This document shows, piece by piece, positions 28,823 through 40,741 of a stretch of DNA of 55,956 nt. This stretch comes from Alphaproteobacteria bacterium. GTDB lineage: Bacteria > Pseudomonadota > Alphaproteobacteria > Rhizobiales > Xanthobacteraceae. The DNA is taken from NCBI GenBank assembly GCA_005884685.1, contig VBAH01000044.1:1-55956 (forward strand), in the 5' to 3' direction. A program made the translations under genes and the position numbers. A model generated the notes under the pieces. That model did not search any database and was not told the origin of the DNA. It saw nothing but the letters and a program-made list of their open reading frames with translations. The stretch's first letter is position 1. Every line of letters begins with the position of its first letter.

Positions 28823-29686
28823 TTACCGCTCCAGCCTGGCCATCAGGCTCGACGTATCCCAGCGCCCGCCGCCCATCTTCTGCACCTCCGAGTAGAACTG
28901 GTCGACCAGCGCCGCGACCGGCAGGTGCGCGCCGGAGCGCCGCGCCTCGGCGAGGCAGATCGACAGGTCCTTGCGCATCCAGTTGACCGCGAAACCGAAA
29001 TCGTACTTGCCGGCATTCATGGTCTTGTAGCGGTTCTCCATCTGCCAGGATTGCGCGGCGCCCTTGGAGATCGTCTCGACCACGGCCTCGACGTCGAGGC
29101 CGGCGCGCTTGGCAAAATGCAGTCCCTCGGAGAGCCCCTGCACCAGTCCCGCGATGCAGATCTGGTTGACCATCTTGGTGAGCTGGCCGGAGCCGGCGGG
29201 GCCGAGCAGCTTGCACATGCGTGCGTAAGCCGCGATCACCTTCTCGGCGCGGCCGTAAGGCTCGGCGTCACCGCCGCACATCACGGTGAGCGCGCCGTTC
29301 TGCGCGCCGGCCTGTCCGCCCGACACGGGCGCGTCGATGAAATCGAAGCCCGTGTTCTTGGCCTTGGCGTAGAGCTCGCGCGCGACCTCGGCCGATGCGG
29401 TGGTATGATCGACGAACACCGCGCCCTTCTTCACCTTGGGAAAGGCCGCGCCCGCGACCGTGCGCACGTCGTCGTCGTTGCCGACGCACATCATCACGAA
29501 GTCCTGGCCGGCAGCTGCTTCCTCCGGGGTCTTGGCGACCTTTCCGCCGCCGTATTCCTTCACCCACGCTTCCGCCTTGGCGGTGGTGCGGTTGTAGACC
29601 GTGACCTCGTGGCCGCCTTTGTTCTTCAGGTGCCCGGCCATCGGGTAGCCCATCACGCCGAGACCCAGAAACGCGACCTTCGCCAT
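28823..29686 (-). CDS. Beta-hydroxyacid dehydrogenase (3-hydroxyisobutyrate/tartronate-semialdehyde type)
   Basis: This 287-residue NAD(P)-dependent oxidoreductase has the Rossmann start 'VAFLGLGVMGYPMAGHLKN', followed directly by 'YNRT'. That Arg after the second strand is usual for NADP use. The substrate motif 'DAPVSGGQAGAQNGALTVMCGG' and the catalytic lysine in 'GSGQLTKMVNQICIAG' are intact. It oxidises or reduces a small beta-hydroxyacid; GlyR/GarR-like and HibD-like enzymes cannot be separated by eye. It is divergent from mrp. Confidence 0.92.
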   Translation of the reverse strand: MAKVAFLGLGVMGYPMAGHLKNKGGHEVTVYNRTTAKAEAWVKEYGGGKVAKTPEEAAAGQDFVMMCVGNDDDVRTVAGAAFPKVKKGAVFVDHTTASAEVARELYAKAKNTGFDFIDAPVSGGQAGAQNGALTVMCGGDAEPYGRAEKVIAAYARMCKLLGPAGSGQLTKMVNQICIAGLVQGLSEGLHFAKRAGLDVEAVVETISKGAAQSWQMENRYKTMNAGKYDFGFAVNWMRKDLSICLAEARRSGAHLPVAALVDQFYSEVQKMGGGRWDTSSLMARLER

Positions 29687-29818
29687 TGTGTTCTCCCTGA
29701 CCGCCGGAATTTGACCGCCGTGTTTGCGCGAACGGGCCGCGCTCCGTCAACCCGTCTTCGCGGTGGCGTTCGCCTGCCCGAGGTCCTATCTAGCTAGGCG
29801 AAGACGCAGGGGAGCGGA

Positions 29819-30952
29819 ATGGCGACCAAGGAAGACGTGCTCGCGGCATTGGCCGCTGTGAAAACCCCGGACGGTGCGCCGTTGCCGCAAACCGGAAAGC
29901 TCTCCGATGTCGTGGTGAGCGACGGCAAGGTGTTCTTCTCGATCACGGTCGATGCGGCCGCCGTTCCTCACTGGGAGCCGGTGCGCAAGGCGGCCGAGAG
30001 CGCGGTGCGCGCGGTCCCTGGCGTCAAGTCCGCCATGGTGGCGCTCACCGGCGAACGTGGGGCCGGTGCGGCGCGGACTGCGCCGCCTCCTGCGCGGCCT
30101 GCCGGCAACGGTCATGCCCATGCGCCGCGTGGCGAACGTCCGGTGCAGGGCCCGCCAGGCGTTGCGGCGATCGTCGCGGTCGCGTCCGGCAAGGGCGGCG
30201 TCGGCAAGTCGACGACCGCGGTCAATCTCGCGCTGGCCTTGCGCGATCTCGGCCTCAAGGTCGGCGTGCTCGACGCCGACATCTACGGGCCCTCGGTGCC
30301 GAAGCTGCTCGCGATCCGCGGCCGGCCCGAGACGCTCGGCGGCAATCGGCTGCGGCCGATGAACGGCTACGGCCTCACCGTCATGTCGATCGGCTTCCTC
30401 GTCGCCGAGGACACGCCGATGATCTGGCGCGGCCCGATGGTGATGTCGGCGCTGACGCAGATGCTGCGCGAGGTGGAGTGGGGCACGCTCGACGTGATGA
30501 TCGTCGACATGCCGCCCGGCACCGGCGACGCGCAGCTCACCATGGCGCAGCAGGTGCCGCTCGCGGGTGCCGTGATCGTGTCGACGCCGCAGGACCTCGC
30601 GCTGATCGATGCGCGGCGCGGCGTGGAGATGTTCAAGCGCGTCAACGTGCCGGTGCTCGGCATCATCGAGAACATGAGCTACTTCGTCTGCCCGAAATGC
30701 GGCGAGCGTCACGACATCTTCGCTCACGGCGGCGCGCACCGGGAGGCCGACAGGCTCGGCGTGCCGTTCCTCGGCGAGGTGCCGCTGCACATGGCGATCC
30801 GCGAGACCTCCGACTCCGGCCGCCCGGTGGTGGCGACCGATCCGGACGGGCCGCATGCGAAAGCCTATCGCGCGATCGCGGCGCGCGTGCGCGATCAGCT
30901 CAAGGGGAAGGGCGCGGGCAGGGCGGCGCCGAAGATCGTGATCGAGGCGTGA
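29819..30952 (+). CDS. apbC: Mrp/ApbC-type Fe-S cluster carrier ATPase
   Basis: This 377-residue P-loop protein carries or assembles iron-sulfur clusters for target apoproteins. An N-terminal MIP18/DUF59 domain (about 1-85) is linked by a Pro/Ala-rich segment to the MinD-like ATPase. The deviant Walker A is 'ASGKGGVGKSTTAVNLAL', and the switch segment is 'MIVDMPPGTGDAQLT'. The cluster-binding CxxC is in 'YFVCPKCGERHDIF'. The window also holds Fe-S enzymes it could serve, such as MoaA. The RHH gene begins 11 bases after its stop. Confidence 0.95.
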   Translation: MATKEDVLAALAAVKTPDGAPLPQTGKLSDVVVSDGKVFFSITVDAAAVPHWEPVRKAAESAVRAVPGVKSAMVALTGERGAGAARTAPPPARPAGNGHAHAPRGERPVQGPPGVAAIVAVASGKGGVGKSTTAVNLALALRDLGLKVGVLDADIYGPSVPKLLAIRGRPETLGGNRLRPMNGYGLTVMSIGFLVAEDTPMIWRGPMVMSALTQMLREVEWGTLDVMIVDMPPGTGDAQLTMAQQVPLAGAVIVSTPQDLALIDARRGVEMFKRVNVPVLGIIENMSYFVCPKCGERHDIFAHGGAHREADRLGVPFLGEVPLHMAIRETSDSGRPVVATDPDGPHAKAYRAIAARVRDQLKGKGAGRAAPKIVIEA

Positions 30953-30962
30953 GGGGTGTCTC

Positions 30963-31177
30963 GTGTCGATGATCCGGCTTTCTCCTCGAGTCGAAAAACG
31001 GCTTGCGAGATTGGCTAAGAAACTTCGGCGCACGAAGAGCTCGCTGGCGTTTGAGGCTGTCGTTCGCCACATTGAGGATTTGGAAGATCTTGAAGTTGCG
31101 CGCCAACGACTTGCGCGCGGTGGCGCGAGCATTCCGCTTGAGCAGCTCGAGTCAGAGCTTATTGTCGATCTTGCCCG

Positions 31178-31181
<4 letters not shown>
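30963..31181 (+). CDS. Ribbon-helix-helix (CopG/RelB-like) protein without an adjacent toxin
   Basis: This 72-residue protein has an N-terminal beta strand 'MIRLSPRVEKRLARLAKKL' and two helices, 'TKSSLAFEAVVRHIEDLED', typical of RHH antitoxins of the ParD/RelB-like DUF6290 sort. GTG 30963 or ATG 30969 may be the start. Such genes are normally followed by a RelE/ParE toxin. Here the ATGA overlap leads instead into a long membrane-protein gene. Its base composition is less GC-rich than the surroundings, which fits a recently gained gene whose toxin has been lost, but it may also be a stand-alone regulator. Confidence 0.8.
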
Positions 31182-33873
<2,692 letters not shown>

Positions 33874-33900
33874 TCGGCGCACCCTGAACCGAAAGTGCCA

Positions 33901-33929
33901 CCCCGGAGCGCGTCGCTCCGGGGTTTTTT
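33901..33929 (+). terminator. Rho-independent terminator of TRAP binding protein 1
   Basis: CCCCGGAGCG (33901-33910) pairs perfectly with 33914-33923 around a 3-base loop, followed by six T. This ends the copy-1 transcript before copy 2. Confidence 0.9.
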
Positions 33930-34053
33930 CGTTTCCTGCGCCTGTCCTGTTACGCTAGATTGCAGCCGATCCGAGCCGCCGCGCGTGGGCAAGTCCCGGG
34001 GCGTCGCCGCCGGCCCTGATCGCCTGACTTTAACCTTGACCAGGGGAAACGCC

Positions 34054-35142
34054 ATGAAGCGCCGTGAATTTCTCAAGTCAGCAGGTCTCGGTATGGCGGC
34101 GTCCGCCGTGGCCGCGCCCGCCATCGCCCAGTCGACGCCCGACATTCGTTGGCGGTTGACCGCGAGCTGGCCGAAGTCGCTCGATACCATCTGGGGCGCG
34201 TGCGAGACGATCTCCAAATACGTGTCGGAGGCGACCGACGGCAAATTCAAGATTCAACCGTTCGCCGCGGGTGAAATCGTGCCGGCGCTGCAAGTGCTCG
34301 ACGCGGTGTCGAACGGCACCGTCGAGTGCGGCCATACCGCCAATTACTATTATATCGGCAAGGACCCGACCTGGGCGCTGTTCTGCGCCGTTCCGTTCGG
34401 TCTCAATTCGCGCCAGCAGAACGCCTGGTTCTATGACGGCGACGGGCAGAAACTGATCGACGAGTTCGGCAAGAAATCCAACGTGCATTGTCTGCTTGCG
34501 GGCAATACCGGCGCGCAGATGGGCGGCTGGTTCAACAAGGAGATCAAGGAGCCCGGCGACTTCAACGGCCTCAAGATGCGCATCGGCGGCTGGGCCGGCA
34601 AGACATTGCAAAAGCTCGGCCTCGTGCCGCAGCAGCTCGGTGGCGGCGACATCTATCCGGCACTCGAGAAGGGCACGATCGACGCCGCCGAATGGGTCGG
34701 TCCTTATGACGACGAGAAGCTCGGCTTCTACAAGGTCGCGAAGTTCTACTATTACCCGGGCTGGTGGGAAGGCGGCACGACCAACCACCTGCTGATCAAC
34801 CTCGCCAAGTGGAACGAACTGCCGAAACAATATCAGGCCGTGCTGGCAGCCGCGTGCGGCTACGCCAACGTGGAAGAGCAGGCGCGCTACGACGCGCGCA
34901 ATCCGGCGGCGCTCAAGCGGCTTGTCGCCGCCGGCACGCAGCTGCGGCCGTTCCCGCAAGCCGTGATGGAGGCTTGCCTGAAGGCGTCGATCGAGGTGAA
35001 CAATGAGACCTCCGCGGCCAATGCCGACTACAAGAAGGTTTGGGATTCGATCCAGGCGTTCCGCAATGACGAATATCTCTGGTGGCAGGTGGCCGAATAC
35101 ACCTATGACACCTTCATGATCCGCACGCGACCGCGCGCCTGA
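34054..35142 (+). CDS. TRAP transporter substrate-binding protein, TakP/DctP type (copy 2)
   Basis: This 362-residue Tat-exported binding protein ('MKRREFLKSAGLGMAASAVA') is closest to copy 1 ('[18 protein letters not shown]' is shared by both). It carries 'NTGAQMGGWF', '[17 protein letters not shown]' and 'FPQAVMEACLKASIEVNNE'. AGGGGAAA lies 6-13 bases before the ATG. As with copy 1 it has its own leader (180 bases) and its own terminator, so the copies can be regulated separately. A ligand different from copy 1 is inferred from changes around conserved motifs. Confidence 0.94.
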   Translation: MKRREFLKSAGLGMAASAVAAPAIAQSTPDIRWRLTASWPKSLDTIWGACETISKYVSEATDGKFKIQPFAAGEIVPALQVLDAVSNGTVECGHTANYYYIGKDPTWALFCAVPFGLNSRQQNAWFYDGDGQKLIDEFGKKSNVHCLLAGNTGAQMGGWFNKEIKEPGDFNGLKMRIGGWAGKTLQKLGLVPQQLGGGDIYPALEKGTIDAAEWVGPYDDEKLGFYKVAKFYYYPGWWEGGTTNHLLINLAKWNELPKQYQAVLAAACGYANVEEQARYDARNPAALKRLVAAGTQLRPFPQAVMEACLKASIEVNNETSAANADYKKVWDSIQAFRNDEYLWWQVAEYTYDTFMIRTRPRA

Positions 35143-35171
35143 TCGCTTTCCTTAGCGACAAGATCGACGCG

Positions 35172-35198
35172 CCCGGGGCCTCTGGCCCCGGGTTTTTT
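35172..35198 (+). terminator. Rho-independent terminator of TRAP binding protein 2
   Basis: CCCGGGGCC (35172-35180) pairs perfectly with 35184-35192 around TCT, followed by six T. Confidence 0.9.
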
Positions 35199-35327
35199 CG
35201 TTTGGCATCGGCCAATAGTTCCGTAAGATCGCGGCCAGTCGCTCGTCGGTGGCCGGCCAACAAGAAACGACGCTTCAACCGCTCTGGTCATGTCGGCAGG
35301 GAGTCGACTCATAAAGGGGAAACGCAG

Positions 35328-36419
35328 ATGAAACGTCGTGAATTCCTGAAGTCCGCAGGCGTTGGGCTCGCCGCCTCCACCGCCGTTGCGGCACCGGCCA
35401 TCGCGCAGTCGATGCCGGAAACGAAATGGCGCATGCCGACGAGCTGGCCGAAATCGCTCGATACGCTTTATGGCGGCTGCGAGTATTTCGCCAAGCGCGT
35501 TGCCGAAATCACCGACAACAAGTTTCAGATCCAGGTTTTCGCGGCGGGCGAAATCGTGCCCGGCCTGCAGGTGCTCGATGCGGTGCAGAACGGCACCGTC
35601 GAGATCGGCAACACCGCCTGCTACTACTATTGGGGCAAGGACGCGGCGTTCACGTTCGGCACCGCGCTGCCGTTCGGCCTCAACACCCGCCAGATGAACG
35701 CGTGGCTTCGTTTCGGTGACGGCCAGGAGCTGCTGAACGAGCTGATGGCGAAATACAACATCATCGGCTTTGCGGCGGGCAACACCGGGGCGCAGATGGG
35801 CGGGTTCTTCCGCAAGGAAATCAAGACCGTCGACGATCTCAAGGGCCTGAAATTCCGTGTCGGCGGATTCGCCGGTACGATCCTGCAGCGGCTCGGCGCC
35901 GTGCCGCAGCAACTCGCCGCCGGCGACATCTATCCGGCGCTCGAGAAGGGCACGATCGACGCCGCCGAATGGGTCGGCCCGTATGACGACGAGAAGCTCG
36001 GCTTCGTGAAGGTCGCGCAGAACTACTACTACCCGGGCTGGTGGGAAGGCTGCGGCCAGGGCCACAACATGATCAATCTCACGAAGTGGAACGAACTGCC
36101 GAAGGCCTACAAGAGTGCGATCGAAGTCGCGGGCGGCGATGCCTGGGCCTGGGTGGTCGGCAAGTACGACTTCGCCAATCCGCCGGCGCTGAAGAAGCTG
36201 ATTTCGCAGGGTGCGCAGCTCCGCCCGTTCCCGCAGCCGGTGCTCGAGGCCTGCTACAACGCCGCGCAGCAGGTTTACGTGGAGCACAACAAGAGCAACC
36301 CGATGTTCAAGAAGCTGTACGACAGCCTGATGGCGTTCCGTAACGATTCCACGGCGTGGAATCAGGTCGCCGAGCTCGGCTTCGACAGCTTCATGATGCG
36401 GATGCGCACGCGCACCTAA
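35328..36419 (+). CDS. TRAP transporter substrate-binding protein, TakP/DctP type (copy 3)
   Basis: This 363-residue Tat-exported protein starts 'MKRREFLKSAGVGLAASTAV'. It is the most divergent of the three: 'KEIKTVDDLKGLKFRVGG' replaces the KEPGDF...KMRIGG form, 'CYYYWGKDAAFTFGTALPF' differs in the early ligand loop, and the C-terminus is 'LGFDSFMMRMRTRT'. The [13 protein letters not shown] motif is kept. AAAGGGGAAA precedes the ATG. The transcript ends at a strong terminator that also serves the facing permease gene. Confidence 0.94.
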   Translation: MKRREFLKSAGVGLAASTAVAAPAIAQSMPETKWRMPTSWPKSLDTLYGGCEYFAKRVAEITDNKFQIQVFAAGEIVPGLQVLDAVQNGTVEIGNTACYYYWGKDAAFTFGTALPFGLNTRQMNAWLRFGDGQELLNELMAKYNIIGFAAGNTGAQMGGFFRKEIKTVDDLKGLKFRVGGFAGTILQRLGAVPQQLAAGDIYPALEKGTIDAAEWVGPYDDEKLGFVKVAQNYYYPGWWEGCGQGHNMINLTKWNELPKAYKSAIEVAGGDAWAWVVGKYDFANPPALKKLISQGAQLRPFPQPVLEACYNAAQQVYVEHNKSNPMFKKLYDSLMAFRNDSTAWNQVAELGFDSFMMRMRTRT

Positions 36420-36443
36420 GCGCCCGCGCGCTCACAAAAACCG

Positions 36444-36481
36444 AGAGCCCCGGAGCAGTCCGCTCCGGGGCTCTTTTTATT
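36444..36481. terminator. Bidirectional terminator between TRAP binding protein 3 and the TRAP permease
   Basis: A 13-bp stem AGAGCCCCGGAGC (36444-36456) pairs perfectly with 36462-36474. CTTTTTATTG follows on the plus strand and GGTTTTTG on the minus strand, so it can stop both convergent transcripts. Confidence 0.85.
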
Positions 36482-36488
36482 GCTTGTT

Positions 36489-38306
36489 TTATTGCTTGGC
36501 GGGCGGCGCCCCGAAGTCGAGCGGTGCCGGCATGTCGGGCAACTCGATCTCGATCTTCACCTTGGATGGATCGATGCCCGTGCCGGCGCTCTTGTAGTGC
36601 ATCACCAGCGCGGGGAATGCGATCACCAGCGCGACGCCGATGCACTGGATGATCACGAACGGCACCGCGCCCCAGTAGATCTGCCCCGTGGTCACGCCCT
36701 CGGTCGGTTTGCCCGAGACGCGGTCGATGTAGGTTTCGCGCGGCGCGACCGAGCGCAGATAGAACAGCGCAAAACCGAACGGCGGGTGCATGAAGGATGT
36801 CTGCATGTTCACGCCGAGCATCACGCCGAACCAGATCAGATCGATGCCGAGGCGCTCGGCCGCCGGTCCGAGCAACGGGATGACGATGAATGCGATCTCG
36901 AAGAAGTCGAGGAAGAACGCCAGCACGAACACGAACACGTTGACGAAGATCAGGAAGCCGAGCTGCCCGCCGGGCATCGAGACCAGCATTTCCTCGACCC
37001 AGCGGTGGCCGTCGACGCCGTAGAACGTGAGCGAGAACACGCGCGCGCCGACCAGGATGAACACCACGAAGGCGGACAGCTTTGCCGTCGACTCCACGGC
37101 CTGCCGCGTCAGGTCCCAGGTCAGCCTGCGCTTCATCATCGCGAGGATCATCGCGCCCGCCGCGCCCATGGCGCCGCCCTCGGTCGGTGTCGCGACGCCG
37201 ATGAAGATCGTGCCGAGCACCAGGAAGATCAGGGCGAGCGGGGGCACCATGACGAAGGTGGTTTGCGACGCCATGACCGAGACGAGGCGGAAGCCGGTCG
37301 CGAGCTCGATGAGCGCAGCGATCAGCGCATACACCGCGCCGGCCGCGAGCGCGGCGGAAAGCAGCGCCCAGTTCTCGTGATTGTGCGTGTTCAAATAGTA
37401 CCATGCGCCGGCGAGCACGACGACGAGAAGGGCCGTGACGTAGATGTACCGCGTGCCGAACACGCGATTGAATACGGAGCAAAGGAAGGACACGACCACG
37501 CCGATCGACATGGTCAGAACGACGAAATCCGCACCAGCGCGCACGCTCGTTCCGCGCATCAGGTAAATCGCGACGATAGCGGAGTAGAGGACCAGGACGC
37601 CAAGCTGCCAGACGCCGCGTGCGCCATCGGGCTCGCGATAGCCGATGTCCTCGACCGGCAAGCCGGGCGCCGCTTTCGGGTAGAGAATGCTGACGAGGAA
37701 GATGTAGCCGGCATACATCGCGGCGAGCGCGAGACCGGGAAGGAAAGCGCCCTCATACATGTCGCCGACCGAACGGCCGAGCTGGTCGGCCATGACGATC
37801 AGCACCAGCGAGGGCGGGATGATTTGCGCCAGCGTGCCGGACGCCGCGATCACGCCGGAGGCGACGCGGCGGTCATAGCCGTAGCGCAGCATGATCGGCA
37901 GCGAGATCAGGCCCATCGAGATGACGGAGGCAGCAACCACACCGGTCGTCGCCGCGAGCAGCGCGCCGACGAAGATCACCGCATAGGCAAGCCCGCCGCG
38001 GATGGTGCCGAAGAGCTGCCCGATCGTGTCGAGCAGGTCTTCGGCCATGCCGGATCGTTCGAGTACCAGCCCCATGAAGGTGAAAAACGGAATCGCCAGC
38101 AGCACGTCGTTGTTCATGATGCCGTAGATGCGTTCCGGCAGCGCCTGCAGGAAATCGGGACGAAACAGCCCGACTTCGATCCCGATGAATCCGAAGATCA
38201 ATCCAACGGCCCCGAGCGAGAACGCCACCGGGTAGCCAAGCAGGAGAAACACCACCAGCGCCATGAACATGATTGGCGCCATGTAATGGATCAGCAGCCC
38301 CACCAT
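36489..38306 (-). CDS. TRAP transporter large permease (DctM/TakM), enlarged form
   Basis: This 605-residue inner-membrane protein is the Na+/substrate-translocating TRAP subunit. The DctM core is visible at both ends: 'FLLLGYPVAFSLGAVGLIFG', 'GLISLPIMLRYGYDRRVASG', 'GTLAQIIPPSLVLIV', and 'GVATPTEGGAMGAAGAMILA'. Usual DctM proteins have about 430 residues. The extra about 165 residues lie between about 205 and 370 and contain several additional membrane helices. The DctQ gene is upstream with a 25-base gap, so the two are co-transcribed. The TakP-like proteins encoded opposite are the likely partners. Confidence 0.93.
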   Translation of the reverse strand: MVGLLIHYMAPIMFMALVVFLLLGYPVAFSLGAVGLIFGFIGIEVGLFRPDFLQALPERIYGIMNNDVLLAIPFFTFMGLVLERSGMAEDLLDTIGQLFGTIRGGLAYAVIFVGALLAATTGVVAASVISMGLISLPIMLRYGYDRRVASGVIAASGTLAQIIPPSLVLIVMADQLGRSVGDMYEGAFLPGLALAAMYAGYIFLVSILYPKAAPGLPVEDIGYREPDGARGVWQLGVLVLYSAIVAIYLMRGTSVRAGADFVVLTMSIGVVVSFLCSVFNRVFGTRYIYVTALLVVVLAGAWYYLNTHNHENWALLSAALAAGAVYALIAALIELATGFRLVSVMASQTTFVMVPPLALIFLVLGTIFIGVATPTEGGAMGAAGAMILAMMKRRLTWDLTRQAVESTAKLSAFVVFILVGARVFSLTFYGVDGHRWVEEMLVSMPGGQLGFLIFVNVFVFVLAFFLDFFEIAFIVIPLLGPAAERLGIDLIWFGVMLGVNMQTSFMHPPFGFALFYLRSVAPRETYIDRVSGKPTEGVTTGQIYWGAVPFVIIQCIGVALVIAFPALVMHYKSAGTGIDPSKVKIEIELPDMPAPLDFGAPPAKQ

Positions 38307-38331
38307 GGTCGATTACTCCGATTTTCGATGA

Positions 38332-38946
38332 TCAGTGGGACGGCTTGGCTTGTTCTTCTGCGAGCTTGGTTTCGGCGAGCAGGCGCGCGACCTCCGCCTC
38401 GGCCGCCGCCTTCAGTCCGCCGGCCCCGTGATACGGGTCGGGAATGCGGCCCATCATCACGGCGATGCGCTTGATCAGCTCGGAGATGGCCTGAAAGAAC
38501 AGGAGCGTGAAGCCGATCAGCACCAGCATCTTGGCGGGCCACTGCGGCAGGCCGCCCGCATTCATCGATTGCTCATTGAGCAGCACCGATTTCATCACGA
38601 ACGGATAGCTCGTGATGATCATGATGATCGTCAGCGGCAGCAGGAAGAACGCATGGCCGATGACGTCGATGATGTTGCGGGTGCGCTGCTTGAACATGCT
38701 GTTCACGATGTCGATGCGGATGTGCTCGTTTTCGAGCAGCGTCCATGACGCGACGATGAGAAACACCGCGCCGAACAGCACCCATTGCAGCTCGAGCCAG
38801 GAGTTGGAGGAGACATCGAACAGCTTGCGAATGATGGCGTTGACCGCGGACACGATGACGGCCGCAAGGATCAGCCACGCCACGACCTTGCCGATACGAA
38901 AATTGATCGCGTCGATGACGCGGCTCACTCCCAGGAGCGCACCCAC
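38332..38946 (-). CDS. TRAP transporter small permease (DctQ/TakQ)
   Basis: This 204-residue protein has four membrane helices (about 17-40, 52-72, 94-114, 140-160). The conserved DctQ segment 'SWLELQWVLFGAVFLIVASW' is followed by 'NEHIRIDIV'. It pairs with the DctM subunit encoded just downstream. The C-terminus is a charged helix ('AAEAEVARLLAETKLAEEQA'). It is divergent from the MCP gene at 39242. Confidence 0.93.
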   Translation of the reverse strand: MGALLGVSRVIDAINFRIGKVVAWLILAAVIVSAVNAIIRKLFDVSSNSWLELQWVLFGAVFLIVASWTLLENEHIRIDIVNSMFKQRTRNIIDVIGHAFFLLPLTIIMIITSYPFVMKSVLLNEQSMNAGGLPQWPAKMLVLIGFTLLFFQAISELIKRIAVMMGRIPDPYHGAGGLKAAAEAEVARLLAETKLAEEQAKPSH

Positions 38947-39241
38947 GATATCCCCCGTCTGGGCGCGGAACTGCCGCGCCGTGCCCGAAACACGTCCCGT
39001 CGGATCACCGGTCTTGGCGCCGGGTTCCCCACCTTAGCCTCAATCGCGCTGCCGCCGTCAATCGATTCTTCGATAGGGGCGCGCCGCGCGAACGCTGCGG
39101 CAGCCGGGTCAGGGCGCCCTCGGGCACAGCGGGCGGCTAACGCCCGGTTAACCATATAGCTCCATGATACCGCTGCGGATTGTCGGCGCGAGCTATGCGC
39201 ACGGCTGCTCCGCTACGGCGCTGGGGCCGGGTGGGGATGTC

Positions 39242-40741
39242 ATGCAGCGTCTGACCGTTCCCGAACGGCTGCTCGTCGTTGCGCTGTTGCCTGCGCTCGC
39301 GCTGCTGGTGCGCGAATCGTTCGGCCCATCGAGCTCGGCCGCATCGCACTGGCCGGTGTTCAGCATTGCGGTCGCGGCCCTCTCCATCGGCCTTGCCTTG
39401 CTGGTGGGCCGCTCGCTGGCACTGCCCATCCGGCAGGCGACGGCGGCCCTCGCCCTGCCGCTCGCGGCCGGATCGAGTGGTGGCACGCCGCGCAGCGAAA
39501 TCGCCCGTCTGCGCGCAGTCATTGCGAAGACCATCGGGGCCGTTGCCGACCGTGAGCGCGCGGACACCGAGGATGAAAATCTCGGCCGGGCCGAACGCGC
39601 GGCGCGCCGCGCCAACCTGTCAAACATGGCGAGCGAGGTCGAAAGCGCGACGGAGCGCGGCCTGCGCACCGTGCTCGACGGCTCAGCAGTGCTGTGCGCG
39701 AAGACCGACGACATGCGCGGCGCGCTGGAAGCGGTGCATGCCGCCGCGGCCGAAGCGGCCAGGGCGGCGGACCACTCGCGCGCGCTGAATGAGGATGCGA
39801 CGCGCCTGTCCGACGAGGTGATCTGCGCCATCGATGCGATCGCCGCCAAGGTGCGCGAGGGTTCCGACATCGGCCGCACCGCGGTCGAGCGGGCCGCGAA
39901 CTCTCACCAGACGATCGGTGCGCTTGCCAGAGCCGCGAAGGACATCGGCGACATCGTCGGGGTGATTACCGCGATTGCCGAGCAAACCAACTTACTCGCG
40001 CTCAATGCCACGATCGAAGCTGCCCGCGCGGGCGAGGCCGGGCGCGGCTTCGCGGTGGTTGCGACCGAGGTGAAAACACTTGCGACGCAGACAGCCAAGG
40101 CGACCGGCGAGATCGGCGCCAAGATCGCCGAGATTCAGGCGACCACGGGCCACGCCGTTGCGTCGATCGGCGCAATCACGGAGGCGATCGATGAGCTCTC
40201 GCTGGTCACCAACTCGGTCGCAGCCGCGATGGATCAGCAGCGCGCCGCGACCGAGGGCTTCGTGACCAACGTGCGCGGCACCACGACGGCGGTATCCGAT
40301 GTCGCCGCGCGCATGAGCGGCATCGCCGGGATGGTCACCCGCTCGAGCACGAACGCTGCCGAAGTCGCGCGCGTCGCGGCCGAGATGCAGCGTGCGTCCG
40401 AGTGCGTACGCGCCGACATTCCGGAAATCGTGCGCGCCGCGCTGCGCGCCGATCAGCGCGGCCATCCTCGCTTCGATGTGGACATCAACGCGACGGTCGA
40501 ACTCGGCAGACAGAAGTCATTGGTGCGGGTGTTCGATCTCAGCCGGGGCGGGGCACGCATCGCGGCCGTGCCGGATATTTCCGCCGCAGCCGAGGTGACG
40601 GTGACGCTCGACCGGATGCGTCCGCTCAAAGCAAAAGTCGCCTGGATGGCCGGGGGCTGTTTCGGCGTACGCTTCGAGCCCGCGATGCTCGATGCCGGTG
40701 AACTGCTGAGCTTGATCAAGGTCGACGCGGCCGCCGCCTAA
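39242..40741 (+). CDS. Methyl-accepting chemotaxis protein with C-terminal PilZ domain
   Basis: This is a roughly 499-residue receptor. Two hydrophobic helices near the N-terminus (about 9-22 and 38-58) leave almost no periplasmic sensor. The signalling hairpin has '[20 protein letters not shown]' and '[15 protein letters not shown]'. A PilZ domain follows (about 403-490) with 'QRGHPRF' (RxxxR) and 'DLSRGG' (DxSxxG), both c-di-GMP-binding motifs intact. It probably links second-messenger level to CheA signalling. Start 39242 has GGTGGGGA upstream; an ATG at 39164 would add 26 residues. Its stop overlaps the stop of the convergent DMT gene. Confidence 0.9.
   Translation: MQRLTVPERLLVVALLPALALLVRESFGPSSSAASHWPVFSIAVAALSIGLALLVGRSLALPIRQATAALALPLAAGSSGGTPRSEIARLRAVIAKTIGAVADRERADTEDENLGRAERAARRANLSNMASEVESATERGLRTVLDGSAVLCAKTDDMRGALEAVHAAAAEAARAADHSRALNEDATRLSDEVICAIDAIAAKVREGSDIGRTAVERAANSHQTIGALARAAKDIGDIVGVITAIAEQTNLLALNATIEAARAGEAGRGFAVVATEVKTLATQTAKATGEIGAKIAEIQATTGHAVASIGAITEAIDELSLVTNSVAAAMDQQRAATEGFVTNVRGTTTAVSDVAARMSGIAGMVTRSSTNAAEVARVAAEMQRASECVRADIPEIVRAALRADQRGHPRFDVDINATVELGRQKSLVRVFDLSRGGARIAAVPDISAAAEVTVTLDRMRPLKAKVAWMAGGCFGVRFEPAMLDAGELLSLIKVDAAAA

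Noticed and set aside
36480-38474. 664-codon plus-strand frame
   Set aside because: It is antisense to the TRAP permease genes, with extreme charged composition and no motif.
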